From contig JAANYP010007168.1 in the NCBI GenBank assembly GCA_020465985.1, positions 22,226 through 86,225 of the forward strand: 64,000 bases of DNA. Direction: 5' to 3'. Below are positions 45,009 to 60,820 of the stretch, one piece after another. The position numbers and the translations under genes are program-made. Origin of the DNA: Centrapalus pauciflorus (lineage: Eukaryota > Streptophyta > Magnoliopsida > Asterales > Asteraceae). Below the pieces are notes generated by a model. The model was given only the letters and a program-made list of their open reading frames with translations. It made no database searches and had not been told where the DNA came from. Position 1 is the first letter of the stretch, and each line of letters opens with the position of its first letter.

Positions 45009-47770
45009 TTCTCCCCCTTTGTGATTAGCTTTCAAATTGCGGGTTTAAGTTTGTCACTAGCTTCCTCTGATCGAAGTATTTGTCAAGGCGTCTGATTATC
45101 ATTCTGTACTCGAACTTATCTTGGATATCTTGTTGAAAGTCTCTAACAAGTTTAAAAACTGCTTTAAGTTCCCATTGCCTTGAGCCTAGCTTCAATGCTT
45201 CTTTCAGATTTTCGATCCTTATCGTCAGTATCTTACGGACCATGTACAAGGTGCCATTGCAATATTTCTCGAGCTCATATCTTCTCATAAATGTCTTCTT
45301 TCTTTGAGAGTTCAAATAGACCACTCCGACCGTTGGCGATACCGTTACTTATGAAACAGATAGACGTTTGAGGCCCAGAGTGTCTTGATTTGGAGCAAGC
45401 AGATTCACTTTCCTTTGTCTTGCATCTAGCGCCATTTGGAAGTCTGTGAGATTTTTGCGAAGAAACTTGACAACGCATCTTTGTGCATTCTAATGAATTG
45501 GATCTCTACTTTTGTTTTACAGCAGATGTAGATATAAAAATTCAAGATCCTGCAAAAACAAGTTAGGAAAGTCCACTTCGGTGAATTCAGAGAAAGTTCT
45601 ATATTCTCGTTCCACTTCAAAGATTGGATAGAAAATTCTCAGGAACTTATCATAGTTTATGTTAATAACTTTCAAGATTGGTGATATGCTTCTCACGGAC
45701 TCTTTGCTTTTTCTTAATGAACCAACCATGGCAACATATATGGATCTATCCTGTTGTTCCATGCCTTCTAAAAACCATATGAGATCGGCTCTGACTGTCT
45801 TCACTTCCCGCACAAACATTTTTCTATATTTTTCTTCCATGTAGAGGCTCCTGACCCTCTGCTTGACCCAGTTAAGAGCTTGGGCAGTTAGCCTTTCAGT
45901 GTATCGTTCCACTCGTTTTTGAGAAGTATTAGCACTTCCAAACATCCCAGCTTGCAGCCTAGTGATTTCTTTAAGGACATTTGGAACAACAAAGGACGGA
46001 GTTGGAATATCCGAGCGCTCCAGAAATATTGGATATCTTCTTGGCGAATTAGCAGGCTCAAAGAACTGGTCAGGGATCATTGGGATCTTCATTGGACTGG
46101 CGGAGCCTTAATGGACTGATTGAGTTGGAGCTGGAGATGGACTCGGAGATGGAACTTGAACAGGAGACGGAGATGGTGATACTGGATCAATAGAAGGAAA
46201 ATCAAGTTCAAACTCTTGGGGATCAACACCTTCTTCAAGTGCATGTTCTATACGTAGAAACTCCTTCAACTGATCTTCCCTTGCTTCCTGTTCCTCTTCA
46301 TCGGAGTCTATGATGATTACTTCTGTTGGATCGAACATCTTTAGAGGAACAGCAGTAAGAATCTCTTCTAACAAATGTCGTGAAGTCTTTAGGGTCTTCC
46401 CAGATTGCAAAAGCTAGCTGAGCGCCTGAGTGTGTTTCCTCAAGAGACTTAGCTGGAAATTCTGCTTCTGATTCGTTATACCCAAATTGTGAATGAGGAG
46501 TTGACGTTCTTGGATTTGATGGAGTAGATTCCTCAAATATCATCGGGGTTTTGCCAGTGGCTTTTGCTCTTTTCTCCCCCTCATGCTGATCAGGATCATC
46601 CTGATCATCGTGATTTCGCTTTTTCCAATGGGCAGCGACATGACATGATTTGGCTATAACTTTTAGTTGCTCGCCCATTGATGAACCAGGGGATTCTGTT
46701 GACTCGATGACCCGGAGGCTTCGTTATTTAAAATTTCAAGAATCAGAGCATTGGATGAAGATAGATTTGATGAGGCTCTGAGCAGAGAATGAAAAGTACG
46801 CTTTGCCTCTTCAAGTGATGGAACGGCTGGGATCGCTGGTTACTGAGTCATAAAGGTGTACATGTCACTCAGTTGTCGTGTCATGAGAGCCTTAAACTCA
46901 GCAAACTCAGCTTTGGACACGGAGTCTTGTTGTAACCCGATGCCACTTGAGTGTTTCGTTTGTATCGTAGGAGACTCCGTAGAGGTCCATTGATGGCTTG
47001 TGTTCATAGCTGGCGATTATGTAGCCATGACAGGACTTCCACTTGTCATTGTTGGTGCACTCTGAGTGTGCATGGCTCCGAGTGTTCCGGCAACGTCACT
47101 TAGACGTTGCTGATGAATCGACCCTAGTGTCCTAGCCAAGGATTCATCAATATCAATAGGCTCTAAACTCGATTGTGCATGAAACGAAGTCGGCGAATGG
47201 GGATCTTGTCTGCCTTGTTCAATATTTGTGAACTACAAATGAGTTGCAGATAGATTATGTGCTTGTTCCCTGTGTGAAGTTGAAACACTGGCTTGTTGAG
47301 AAGCCAGTGAGTGGCTAGGTGGGGTTTGTGCATGCGTCACTGGGCTAGTGATGGCTTCTTCAATACCGGCGCTCAACACATGGACGCCAGTAGCAGATGT
47401 GGTTGCCCGTCTTATTAGTGGCTGGGAGCTCTCAGCTATTTTCCTAACTCCCCCCTCAACGCTTGATGATCTCTCGCAAGGTTGCGAGAGAACGAGTTGG
47501 AATCGGAGCAGGGGGAGTGACATCATCATCAGCATCATTACCATCATCATGAGGAGACAGAGGAGAGGGAATTCTTAGTGGAGAAAGATGTGCATTATGC
47601 GTCTCCTCACTTTCTCGGGTTCCCTCTTCTGTGATCTCAAGCATTCTACCCTCAACACCACTCTCATCAATATCTTCCTTCTAAGCTCCCCCTAAACCTA
47701 GCAACTCAGGGTGGGGTCCTTGGGCAGGCTCAGCCGGTTCTGGCTGGCACTGGTACCAATTTTGGCTTTC
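45009..47770 (-). pseudogene. Retroelement accessory ORF relic (third family)
   Basis: Minus-strand pieces in order: 47644-47233 (Ser/Pro/Thr-rich, DDDVTPPAPIPTRS), 46678-46298 and 46410-46108 (acidic, EVIIIDSDEEEQE, then an SPSPSP tract), 46092-45517 (IPMIPDQFFEPANSPRRYPIF, TAQALNWVKQRVRSLYMEEKYR), then 45478-45025 (KTFMRRYELEKYCNGTLYMV, FQQDIQDKFEYRMIIRRLDKYF). It ends a few bases before a polypurine tract and LTR, so it occupies the SIRE accessory-ORF position. Layout (low complexity, then a conserved charged C-terminal block) parallels the other accessory ORFs but the sequence is different. Frame shifts near 46300, 46100, 45500 and 45300. Its upstream part is cut at about 47770 by the repeat region. 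Confidence 0.6.
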
Positions 47771-47773
47771 GTC

Positions 47774-47854
47774 ACACCAGAATTGTGTGACGATAACAAT
47801 ACGGTCATACTTGTTTTTTCATCGTGTGTGTGACTAAAGGTCCCGTGACCAAGT
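47774..47854. other. Palindromic border of the 182-bp repeat region
   Basis: 47770-47797 holds an imperfect palindrome, cgtcacacc-agaa-ttgtgtgacg, followed by 'gtgtgtgtgac' and 'gtgacca' words that recur inside the array. It may be the terminus of the element carrying the array. Confidence 0.4.
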
Positions 47855-49240
47855 GGTCCATATGGTTACATTCATTGGTTAGTGACCGTATCCATTTACA
47901 AAGAGTGACCAAAACCATAAAATGTGTGACCATATGCTCTTTAAAATTAAGCGAAAATGTATATTGTGTGACTATTGGCAATGCAATTACCACTTTATTT
48001 TTATGTCTGTGTGGTTGAATGCAACCATTTGGTCACACAACGAGTGTCTTCTTGTGGGCTTTGGTCACATAAAATTTTGCCAAAAGTGGTCGTAGGTGTT
48101 AAGAAGTGTGACCATATGTTGTTTTAAGTGAGGTAAACTTGTATTTTGTGTGACTATTGTCAATGCAATGACCACTTTATTTTTATGTATGTGTGGTTGA
48201 TAGCAACCATTTGGTCACACAACGAGTGTCTTCTTGTGGGCTTTGGTCACATAAAGTTATGCCAAAAGTGGTCGTAGGTGTTAAAAAGTGTGACCATATG
48301 CTCTTTTAAGTGAGGTAAACTTGTATTTTGTGTGACTATTGTCAATGCAATGGCCACTTTATTTTTATGTATGTGTGGCTGATTGCAACCATTTGGTCAC
48401 ACAACGAGTGTCTTCTTGTGGGCTTTGGTCACATAAAATTATGCCAAAAGTGGTCGTAGGTGTTAAGAAGTGTGACCATATGCTGTTTTAAGTGAGGTAA
48501 ACTTGTATTTTGAGTGACTATTATCAATGAAATGGCCACTTCATTTCTATGTATGTGTGGCTGATTGCAACCATTTGGTCACACAATGAGTGACTTATTG
48601 TGGGCTTTGCTCACATAAAATTATGCCAAAAGTGGTTGTAGGTGTTAAGAAGTGTGACCATATGCTGTTTTAAGTGAGGTAAACTTGTATTTTGTGTGAC
48701 TATTGACAATGCAATGTCCACTTTATTTTTATGTATTTGTGGCTGAATGCAACCATTTGGTCACACAACGAGTGTCTTCTTGTCGGCTTTGGTCACACAA
48801 AATTATGCCAAAGGTGGTCGTAGGTGTTAAGAAGTGTGACCATATGTTAAGTGAGGTAAACTTGTATTTTTTGGGACTATTGTCAATGCAATGACCACTT
48901 TATTTTTATGTATGTGTGGCTGATTGCAACCATTTGATCACACAACGAGTGTATTCTTGTGGGCTTTGGTCAAATAAAATTATGCCAAAAATGGCCGTAG
49001 GTGTTAACAAGTGTGACCATATGCGGTTTTAAGTGAGGTAAACTTGTATTTTGTGTGACTATTGTCCATGCAATGACCACTTTATTTTTATGTATGTGTG
49101 GCTGATTGCAATTCTTTGGTCAAACAACGAGTTTCTTCTTCTGAGCTTTGGTCACATAAAATTATGCCAAATGTGACCGTAGGTTATAATAAGTGTGACC
49201 ATTAATTGTTCACCCAATGAGCACTTAAATTTTATGCACT
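47855..49240. repeat. Tandem array with a 182-bp period, about 7.5 copies
   Basis: The anchor 'ggtcacacaa' occurs at about 48031, 48213, 48395, 48577, 48759, 48936 and 49118. Spacings are 182, 182, 182, 182, 177 and 182; the short one follows a deletion in 'atatgctgttttaag' near 48845. Each unit carries several GTGTGACCA/TGGTCACAC words in both orientations plus 'caatgcaatgaccactttatttttatg'. The copies are similar but not identical, and the edge copies are the most diverged. No coding potential. Confidence 0.92.
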
Positions 49241-49291
49241 ATTTAGTCACATAAATAATTGATCAAACAGTGGCCACAACGTGTGACCATA

Positions 49292-49292
<1 letters not shown>

Positions 49293-49384
<92 letters not shown>
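49293..49384. repeat. (TA)n microsatellite
   Basis: About 92 bases of TA, directly after the last degenerate copy of the 182-bp unit (gtgtgaccatatga). Confidence 0.95.
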
Positions 49385-49385
<1 letters not shown>

Positions 49386-49448
49386 CACGCAAATAAAAAT
49401 TGGAATATGTACATGTGCAGTAATTGCATCAACTAATTAAATAACACT

Positions 49449-49618
49449 TTAATGTAATGCCTTTTGACTCTTCAATCTGGTTTTCGCTAGATTTTGTAAT
49501 TGCAAATCATGACTAGTCACACAAATCGGTGGTTGTTTGTTGCGCTTTCGTTTTACTTCTGGTGCAGCACTAGCTGCTGCCTTTTGTTCAAAATTTGATG
49601 GTGTTACCTGTGATAAGA
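49449..49618 (-). pseudogene. Terminal exon-like segment with basic C-terminus
   Basis: On the minus strand a splice-acceptor-like 'tgtttcttatcacag' (49636-49619) precedes an open segment, VTPSNFEQKAAASAAPEVKRK, RNKQPPICVTSHDLQLQNLAK, ending KSQKALH and TAA at 49449. The basic tail would suit a nuclear or DNA-binding protein. It lies next to the 182-bp array, so it could be the last exon of a DNA-transposon gene (CACTA-type elements have long subterminal repeats), but I see no terminus or transposase domain. Part of its upstream intron-like sequence is duplicated at 58400-58480. Confidence 0.35.
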
Positions 49619-49899
49619 AACAAGGTGTATATCTATGAAACAATAATTTAAAATAAAGAACTATATATATCTTTACTCCTTATAAAGCATTTGGAACAAA
49701 TCTTGAATTTTAATACTTACACAATATAAAGCATTATGTACAAGCAAACAATGCATCATCTATCTTTAATCCTAGAGGTACAATTATACAGAGCTTAATG
49801 TACATATGCTTAATGCATGCAATTTCAAATTTCAAACTAAACTTTCAAAAGTTTTTATTGAAACAACCTGTGCAGATTTATTGGGAACAGCTGGGTCTC

Positions 49900-50336
49900 A
49901 TCTCCAAAACCACCACCGCACTCTTCCTTAGTCTGCCACTCCGTAAATCTCTATCTTTATCTCTCTGCAGTCGCTCATTTTGGCTCCCATATCTTCATTC
50001 CGGCAACAACAACGGCTCCAACTCCGGAGACGGTGAGATCGAGGCGACTAGAGAGATAGAGATTGGTAAGATGAAGGATGCGATTCTGAGAGGAAGTATG
50101 GTTGTTCCACAACCACCTCTGCCACTTCGTTCTCCGATGGCTTTGCTGCCGCCGCGTCGACGGCGGAGGAGGGTTTCTGTTTCTCCTCAGCCGGCGGTAG
50201 CTAAGCGGTGAACTCATGCTTATTAAGAGCTTCTTTAACCATCGCTCCATGCTTGATGAGATGGATAGCGCTTTGCATGATGTTTATCTATCATCAACAG
50301 AACCTGAAATATAACACAGTAAGGCTCCCTCATTCT
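49900..50336 (+). pseudogene. Gene-like first-exon segment, function not recognised
   Basis: GC-rich compared with its surroundings, especially 50090-50200 (Pro/Arg-rich: VVPQPPLPLRSPMALLPPRR). A frame from about 50071 (MKDAILRGSMVV) runs to a stop at 50211. Overlapping it in another frame is KSFFNHRSMLDEMDSALHD near 50225-50280, followed by a donor-like 'acagtaagg' at about 50318. Codon-like composition and the sudden GC rise suggest captured or residual host coding sequence. It has a frame disruption and I do not recognise the protein. Confidence 0.3.
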
Positions 50337-51231
50337 TGCTAGAAAATCGATTTTGGTTTTCTCTTTCGATATCTTCGTTTGAGACCAAGCTGATATATAT
50401 TAGTTAATATGAATAAAATTCATATATGTGCTTTTCATGTTTTTCTTTTGTTCTTCAAGAACACCTAATAGATTGAATTCAGTTTTTTTGTCCAAAAAGT
50501 TATCATCTGTTTTTCGATCCAATATTATGGGTGGTTTTGCTTTGGGAAAAAGAACCAAATGGTAACCAACTAATATCTTTTATAATTTGGGTAACCAACT
50601 AATATTTTTATTTAATGGGCCATAAAAATTTGTAGTACTTTTGACAACTAATTTTTATTATTGCCGGCCACCATTGAATGACTGGGCATTTGATGTTTGA
50701 TTTGGCAAAAACTTTTAATCTAAATCCAATTTCATTCTCACTCGCCATGGTTTGGCTAACAAGATAATTTTTTTCTCTGACAAGCGTTCTGTGCATCTTA
50801 TCCAGCAAGAGATGAGATTTGCACCTATTACTTTTCAGTTTTCACCGATCACTTGTTGATGAAAGATGATGTCCCTCAAAAATGAAAGTTGGCTGTCTCC
50901 CTCTGGTTGTTCAAAACTAAATTGTAAGTTCATGGGTATTTCATCCGGGATTCAGTAATTTTGATAGCATTGACTCTATATATGCGATGGTTACGAGTCA
51001 AAATCAGAAAATTGAGATTTTTTTATTGCATTGACTCTAGATATGTGTTCGTGGTGATGAATGATGGTGTGTTATTTAATTACTTTGTTCTTCTTAGTAG
51101 AGTTCCCTCTCAAGATAAACCCCACTATTGGACTTATAACCTTTGTATCTGAAATTTTTGCAATTGGTCGAACTTTCTCTTTGAATACCATATAGTTCGC
51201 TCCCCGCCTCCACTCTCATAAAATTTACAGG

Positions 51232-51546
51232 TTCAAGACCACATTTCCTGTTTGTTACCAAGGGTGTAGTGGCAACAAAATCTTAACATTATTGGTTGTG
51301 GATTCCACATTCCTGAGTTCATTTAAGAATATAACACTTATAACTATATCAAATTTGAATTTAAAAACTAATCTTGCATTTTTAAAAAAGGTCAAAAATC
51401 AACTCAATAGAGGAGTATCACATTTATACTTTGCAAGCAACCCCAAAGGTGTGGTTGGTGGCTCGTTAGATTGTCTTTGTTATTTAGATGATTTTAAAGC
51501 TACTGATGCCTTTCTAAGCAATGCATCAATATTTATTAGAAATTTG
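51232..51546 (+). pseudogene. Exon-like open segment, function not recognised
   Basis: A pyrimidine-rich acceptor (…aaaatttacag, ending at 51230) opens a frame FKTTFPVCYQGCSGNK, then VVDSTFLSSFKNITLITISN, LKKVKNQLNRGVSHLYFA and DDFKATDAFLSNASIFIRNLK, ending at a donor-like AAG|gtattg near 51546. It is open for about 315 bases in AT-rich DNA with ordinary amino-acid composition. I cannot name a family. It may be an internal exon of the same gene as 49.9-50.3 kb. Confidence 0.35.
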
Positions 51547-51985
51547 AAGGTATTGTGATCGATCTCAGTTTCCTCCCATATGCGAGACCCACAAATTATT
51601 TAATGTGGGGGCAAATTTCAAACTCAAAAAATTCTTATATTATCAAGAGTTAAATACGTAAATTAAGTATAATATAAAGGCAAAATTACCTAAATAACCC
51701 TAAAGTTATATATTTTTTAATAAAATATTCTTGGCCGGTGAGGGCAGCACATGTTGCCCCTGACAGATAACTCAATTCTTTATATTTTCATCTCGGAAGC
51801 TATTGGCTTTATCATAGTTATACATTACTCTTTTCTGTAAATTTATAGTAGGGAAAGCTTGTGCACAAAGTTGATCTTGATCTTTCAACGGTTATAGTAT
51901 AAAGCATGTAAAGGAAAGACATTGCACAAACGTGTCCCTTCTTTACAGTAAGATACTTATAATTTTGTTTGGTATGCTTGTTGTT

Positions 51986-52222
51986 GAATGCTTTGCAGAT
52001 GTTTTCTTGTTCCCGGATAAATTTCTTCTGAACTCGGCTCCTCACTCTGATGCAAATATGAGAGTGTGGAAACAAGGTTTCAGGAGCATAGGAAGTCGTT
52101 ACATTGATAGAAGTTATGGGCGGAATGTATCAACATTACAACGACGTATTACCGGAACTTCGACTATGACAACAAGGAAAACTGTAGATAAGAATCTTTT
52201 TTATGTTAGTTTCTTCACATAA
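51986..52222 (+). pseudogene. Exon-like open segment, function not recognised
   Basis: Acceptor-like 'gaatgctttgcag' (51986-51998) is followed by DVFLFPDKFLLNSAPHSDANM, RVWKQGFRSIGSRYID and SYGRNVSTLQRRITG, ending in a stop at 52222 or at a donor-like 'aactgtagataag' near 52183. It is on the same strand as the two exon-like segments upstream, at intron-like spacing. Family not recognised. Confidence 0.3.
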
Positions 52223-53391
52223 ATTTGTTTTAGTGCTTTTATAATATTTGTTTGACTATTGAACTATCACTTAACTTCTCAGATAATTGACAAAGAAGTA
52301 TATGTCCATGCACAATAAGAGTCTTATCGATTTTTTTAATGTTATATGCTTCTACACATCGCTTCTTATTTTTTTTATATACGTATTGATGCCTCCATTT
52401 GTATTTGTAGTTAAAACCGCAAACCTGATAAATAGATGCTTGCTCGACATTCAAGGAATCAAATGATATGAGCTTGTTAATTGAAAGTAGATGAAATCTT
52501 TAATCCGTTTAGTGGGCTTTTATTTCTACTGCAGGTTACAGTTTTGGTATATGCAAGGGTAGGAATTGTTTGAGATATGGTTGGTAGGTTCGTGCAGTGT
52601 TTAGGCCACAAATACCGGTCAACTATTGTTTTGTTTGTTGAGAACACTTGGACACTTTATTATTAGTATGCTGAGATGTCAATATTAGGAGTCATATTGA
52701 ACATGGATTTTATGAAAGTCTCGAGAAATAATTCAACTGCTATAACTTTTGTTGTTTTTAATGATGCTTTAATGCATTTTGCATATATAGTTTTATTATG
52801 GGGTGGTACATTGTAGAAAAAGTGCCAAAGATCTGACAGTTTTGTTTGGTGCTTGAGGCTTAAAGGATTGAATGCTTCTTTCCAAATTCAAGCAAGGGAT
52901 TGAAATTACTGAAATGGAGGATAAGTTGATCTCTGTCATGGTTTCGGAGTCGAAAGGTGACTTTAGAAGATAACTGTTTTTAATAATCTTTTCTTAATTC
53001 TCTTTTGCTTGTACAATAGGTGAAATAAGCTTTTATATATACAACATGTACTTGTTATATGTTTGTTACAAGCTAATGGCATTTTTTTTTGACAATTATG
53101 GCCGGCATCTAAACCATGATCTAGATGTATTGTTGCAAATTTGCAATGCTTGAGCATGTTAAGCTCATTAATCTTCCTTTACAAGCATACTTTTTTGAAG
53201 TTTATATCTCATCAAGTACTGTTCTTGTAATAAGGTAACTATTGATATCGTAAAGTCATAACATTTGCAGTTTTACTTCATGTTCTTTTATTGTCATTTT
53301 AAATGTTTGGTTGTTTACAACTCAAAAACTTTTTTTTGTTGGTTACGTGCTTTATTTTGTATCTGCTCAATTATTGTGACATTTTGTTAAC

Positions 53392-53394
<3 letters not shown>
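52223..53394. other. Intron-like or intergenic sequence
   Basis: AT-rich. A short open stretch near 52903-52972 (EMEDKLISVMVSESKGDFRR, then stop) could be one more exon remnant on the plus strand. Nothing else recognisable. Confidence 0.35.

Positions 53395-53477
<83 letters not shown>
53395..53477. repeat. (TA)n tract at the left border of the 3.1-kb element
   Basis: About 83 bases of TA, ending exactly where the terminal inverted repeat begins (tagggagaggttctt). Confidence 0.95.
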
Positions 53478-57208
<3,731 letters not shown>

Positions 57209-57361
57209 TAAATGATGTACAAAAAAGGAGGGAGATCACAGATTAGCAGTGTCATGTGAAGAGCATCTACCAAAAAACAAAGGCAAAACTTTGCATAGTT
57301 TGGGAACGTGTTCAGTCAGTTTTACCTCACTTATTTAACTTACTATTTGACTAAACATATT

Positions 57362-57687
57362 AAATACGTTATTTTTTTAGCAATTAAATAATTTTCTATA
57401 TAGAAAAAATAATTTTTTTTTTATAAAAAACACTTTTTTATTTTAAAAATCAATTATAATGAAAGAAAAAAAAGATGAAAATGAAAAAAAGTAAGAGAGA
57501 AAGAGAAAAAGCAGATTTTTTTCTTCCAAAAATACCCTTTTCACACCTTTTCAAGATTCTTCACTATCAAAGTTTAAAATAATTACAACATTGCCATCCA
57601 ATATATCAACCATTGATTATCATTAATCCAAAGGTCATAAAAGGTTCTTAGGTTCCCACATTTTTTATGGTTCTTAGAAGAACCCTC

Positions 57688-57752
<65 letters not shown>

Positions 57753-57904
57753 AATGTTGTACAAAAAAGGAGGGAGATCACAGATTAGCAGTGTCATGTG
57801 AAGAGCATCTACCAAAAAACAAAGGCAAAACTTTGCATAGTTTGGGAACGTGTTCAGTCAGTTTTACCTCACTTATTTAACTTACTATTTGACTAAACAT
57901 ATTA
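57362..57904. repeat. Tandem duplication, copy 2 (no MITE)
   Basis: Near-identical to 56285-56615 (right end of the 3.1-kb element) plus a single (TA)n tract (57691-57739) plus the 57206-57361 flank. It differs by a few bases and by TA length. It shows the arrangement before the MITE insertion in copy 1. Confidence 0.88.
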
Positions 57905-58399
57905 AATGTTAATTTCAAGCTTGGTGCATTTGTTTATTAGGAAGGATGCCCAATCACACGAAGATCCACTATAGGTTACTATGTTTTTGTTCCTAAACAA
58001 CATCATGCTTCCTATTTCATTGTTGGGTCTTACCGTCTTAGTACCAACTTATGGTGTTGAATTAACAATGCATTCTTGGGAGAAATTGATAAAAATCATA
58101 ATGTGGTGATCAATGATTCAATGATCAATCCATTTGCTGGAATCAAGCTTTTCACCATAAAACAAAGCACAAAGAGTTGGTTTGTAGATTTGTAATCTCA
58201 TTTGTGAACATCTATCATATGAATATTTTTTATGCAATTCAAGTAGATTATGGACATATGATCGCATATAACAAACACATATGATCGCATCAAGAAAACT
58301 TTAATTAATAATTGTAGATTTAAATGTATGCATCTTTTCTTTTAGAATTGTGGTAATTTTCTTTTACAAATAAAAGACAAGTTATTTATTTGTGATATT
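57905..58399 (+). pseudogene. Possible Copia RNase H scrap and unassigned sequence
   Basis: At about 57940-57995 the plus strand reads GCPITRRSTIGYYVF, close to the Copia RNase H motif (A)GCP.TRRSTTGYCVF. The frame goes on for some 25 codons (VPKQHHASYFIVGSYRL) without further RNase H sequence and then stops. A short retroelement remnant is the best reading. The rest holds no gene. Confidence 0.4.
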
Positions 58400-58483
58400 A
58401 TCTTTACTCCTTATAAATCATTTAGGACAAATCTTGAATTTTAAGACTTACACAATTTAAATCATTATTATGTACAAGAAAAT
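58400..58483. repeat. Diverged copy of 49665-49746
   Basis: 'atctttactccttataaa(t/g)cattt(a/g)gaacaaatcttgaatttta...acttacacaat...cattat...gtacaag' is present at both places in the same orientation, about 8.7 kb apart. The right copy is cut by the chromovirus LTR at 58484. Confidence 0.75.
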
Positions 58484-60820
58484 TGTCACACCCCGTTGCC
58501 CGGTTGGCAACGAAACGCGACGTCGCGGAAGCGTAACCATAATCATAATAAACGACCACTATATGGACGTTTTCAAAAATACATCGGTATAACTTTAAAA
58601 GATATAAATGTTTTACATAACCCAAAATGATAAAGAGAAGTTCGCAAGGTACAGAGATTTAAATACATAATTAAATCATCCAAAATAATGCAAATAAATC
58701 TCCGACGGTTTGAAACTGAGTGCGACTTCTTAAATGCGGAAGCTTGAAAATACTACCGATGTGATGGACTTGCCTTAATTTCCTGAAAATACACGCTAAA
58801 ATACGTCAACAAAATTGTTGTTGAGCTCATAGGTTAACACGTAAATCTGACTTGTATGGACAACAATAATAGAGATTGAATTTAGAAAATCATAAATTCC
58901 ATGTTATGTATTACATATAAACCATCATGCAACCGAAGCTTAATTAAAATGAGTTTGCCCTGTGTAGTATTCCCATACGTAATACCGTGTGTTAAATATA
59001 TATGCACTCGCTGTTAGCCGACCCGAACTAACCCGAATGGGGGACATGACTCCCGATAGATCTATCCACAATATATTCGCGCTTACAAATAAATGCAATT
59101 AACGGTTCATGATATAAGGGCTGATGGAACCACATGTGTAATACATAATAGAAATGAAGTGGTTTTCGTGTCCATATGAAAACGTAGCATGTATTTCAAC
59201 CCCAAAAATATAACAGTGTGAAAATAGGGGCTATGAAGACTCACCGGGATTGCGACGGCAAAATCTAGCGTAAAAAGCTTTTTAACGTGAATGGATGGAT
59301 GACGCGTCGCGTGAGTTTAATTGAGTCCTAAATGTTAATAAGGACTTAATATCTCTAACATATGATTATATATATATTTATAGATTTTTATGTCTTAAAT
59401 CACCCAACATTACAAGTTTATAAATAAAATCCGCTTAAAATGTCAACTTTATATATATATAATTTTCCAGTTTTTTCGGAGGTTTTTCGGCCTACTTTGA
59501 GGCTGTTTTTGACCAAGCTCCAAAACGTTTTAGGCTTTGGTTTTCTAGGGCATTAAACTACTATATTCAAAGGATTTTTAGAATCAAGAACGTCCATTTT
59601 TTGAGATTTTTAGGTTGGTGAAAAAGCTCGTTAAAAACCCTATGTTGGCCATTTTTTAACTGTCAAACTTTCGGTTTCCCAAATAATTTCTGGAGGTCTT
59701 AAACTCCAAAATAAATTATGAAAACTTCCAGATCTATAGTTAAGACATAGATCTAACTTTTGAGACAAGAATTAACTCATTTCGTTAAGTTAATGATTAG
59801 TTATGATTTTTCAAAGTCGATATAAATGTTCTGCCGAAAATCCGCAGTTTTATAAACTTGAAACAACTTATGATTCTTGTTGTTTATTCAAAGACTACTT
59901 GTATAAAAGTTATAAAAGTTATAAAAGTTATATAACACATATATAACACATGTTTTCATAATATTAACATGTTTATAATGTGTTCATATATTCATAAACA
60001 TATTTAAAGAAACAACTTAAAAATAAGAACTAGAAACTTATAAACTTGAGTTTTTTTATGAAACTTGTTGTTGTTGGTGATTATATATATTATGCAAGAC
60101 TTATATAAACATAAATGTATGATGAAATAAGTTAGTATTTACTTACTTTGATGTTTTATAAGAATTCAAATGAGAAGAAGTTGAAACTCTTGCAAAAGTT
60201 GCACCAAGAACACTTCAAAATATGAAGAACACTTGAAATACTTCAAGAAAACCAAAAATTGAAGGTTTTTGGCTTTGGGAGGGCTTATGACCGGTTTTTG
60301 AAGAGAGAAAAGAGGGGGTTTGGTGTGTTTAAAATAAATGAAAATGTTCTCTATTTATAGGAAAAATTAGATCTTGAAAAGATAGTGAAATGATGAAGAA
60401 TAGTGCAAATCTTGGATGAATTGAAATAAAGAGGATTTGATTTTGATATGTTGAGTAAAATAAAATATTCCAAGGTCCTTTTGTCCTTCCTATTGGCTGG
60501 CCTAAGGGAGGTATTTTTGATGTATTTTCATTTATTTTTTTGTATAAAAGTATTTAGAAATGTATTCTTGTATTTCCCTTTTTTTGTAAATTCATAAATA
60601 CTTTTGGATGCATTGTTTTAATTAATTGTTTTAGTCTTGCATAATTAATGTTAAGTAATTGTATTAGTGTATGATTAGTGTCACTAATCATAATTTAATT
60701 ATGTACTTAGTTGAATTAATCCCTCATATCGTAAATTGATCGGATTAATTGATTTCCCGATTCATCGCACTGATGAATTTGATTCTAATTGAGTTGAATT
60801 TTCTAATAAACATTGTTAAT
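58484..60820 (-). mobile_element. Tekay-type chromovirus LTR, minus strand, missing its first bases
   Basis: Plus-strand left border TGTCACACCCCG. It aligns with the LTR at 4529-7012 in reverse and has the TATA box near 60353-60360 on the minus strand. At 60820 it stops about 90 bp short of its expected TGTAACA start because a Copia LTR begins at 60821. No internal chromovirus sequence is visible, so a solo LTR is possible. Confidence 0.85.

Noticed and set aside
47855..49240. CRISPR-like regular repeat spacing
   Set aside because: The whole 182-bp unit is repeated. There are no unique spacers and the context is plant retroelements, so it is a tandem array.
49247..49432. Ile-Tyr repeat ORFs here and at 53303-53494 and 57064-57246
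   Set aside because: They are (TA)n microsatellites read as protein.
47774..49618. Intact CACTA transposon
   Set aside because: I found no CACTA terminus and no transposase domain. Only the array and one exon-like segment hint at a DNA transposon.
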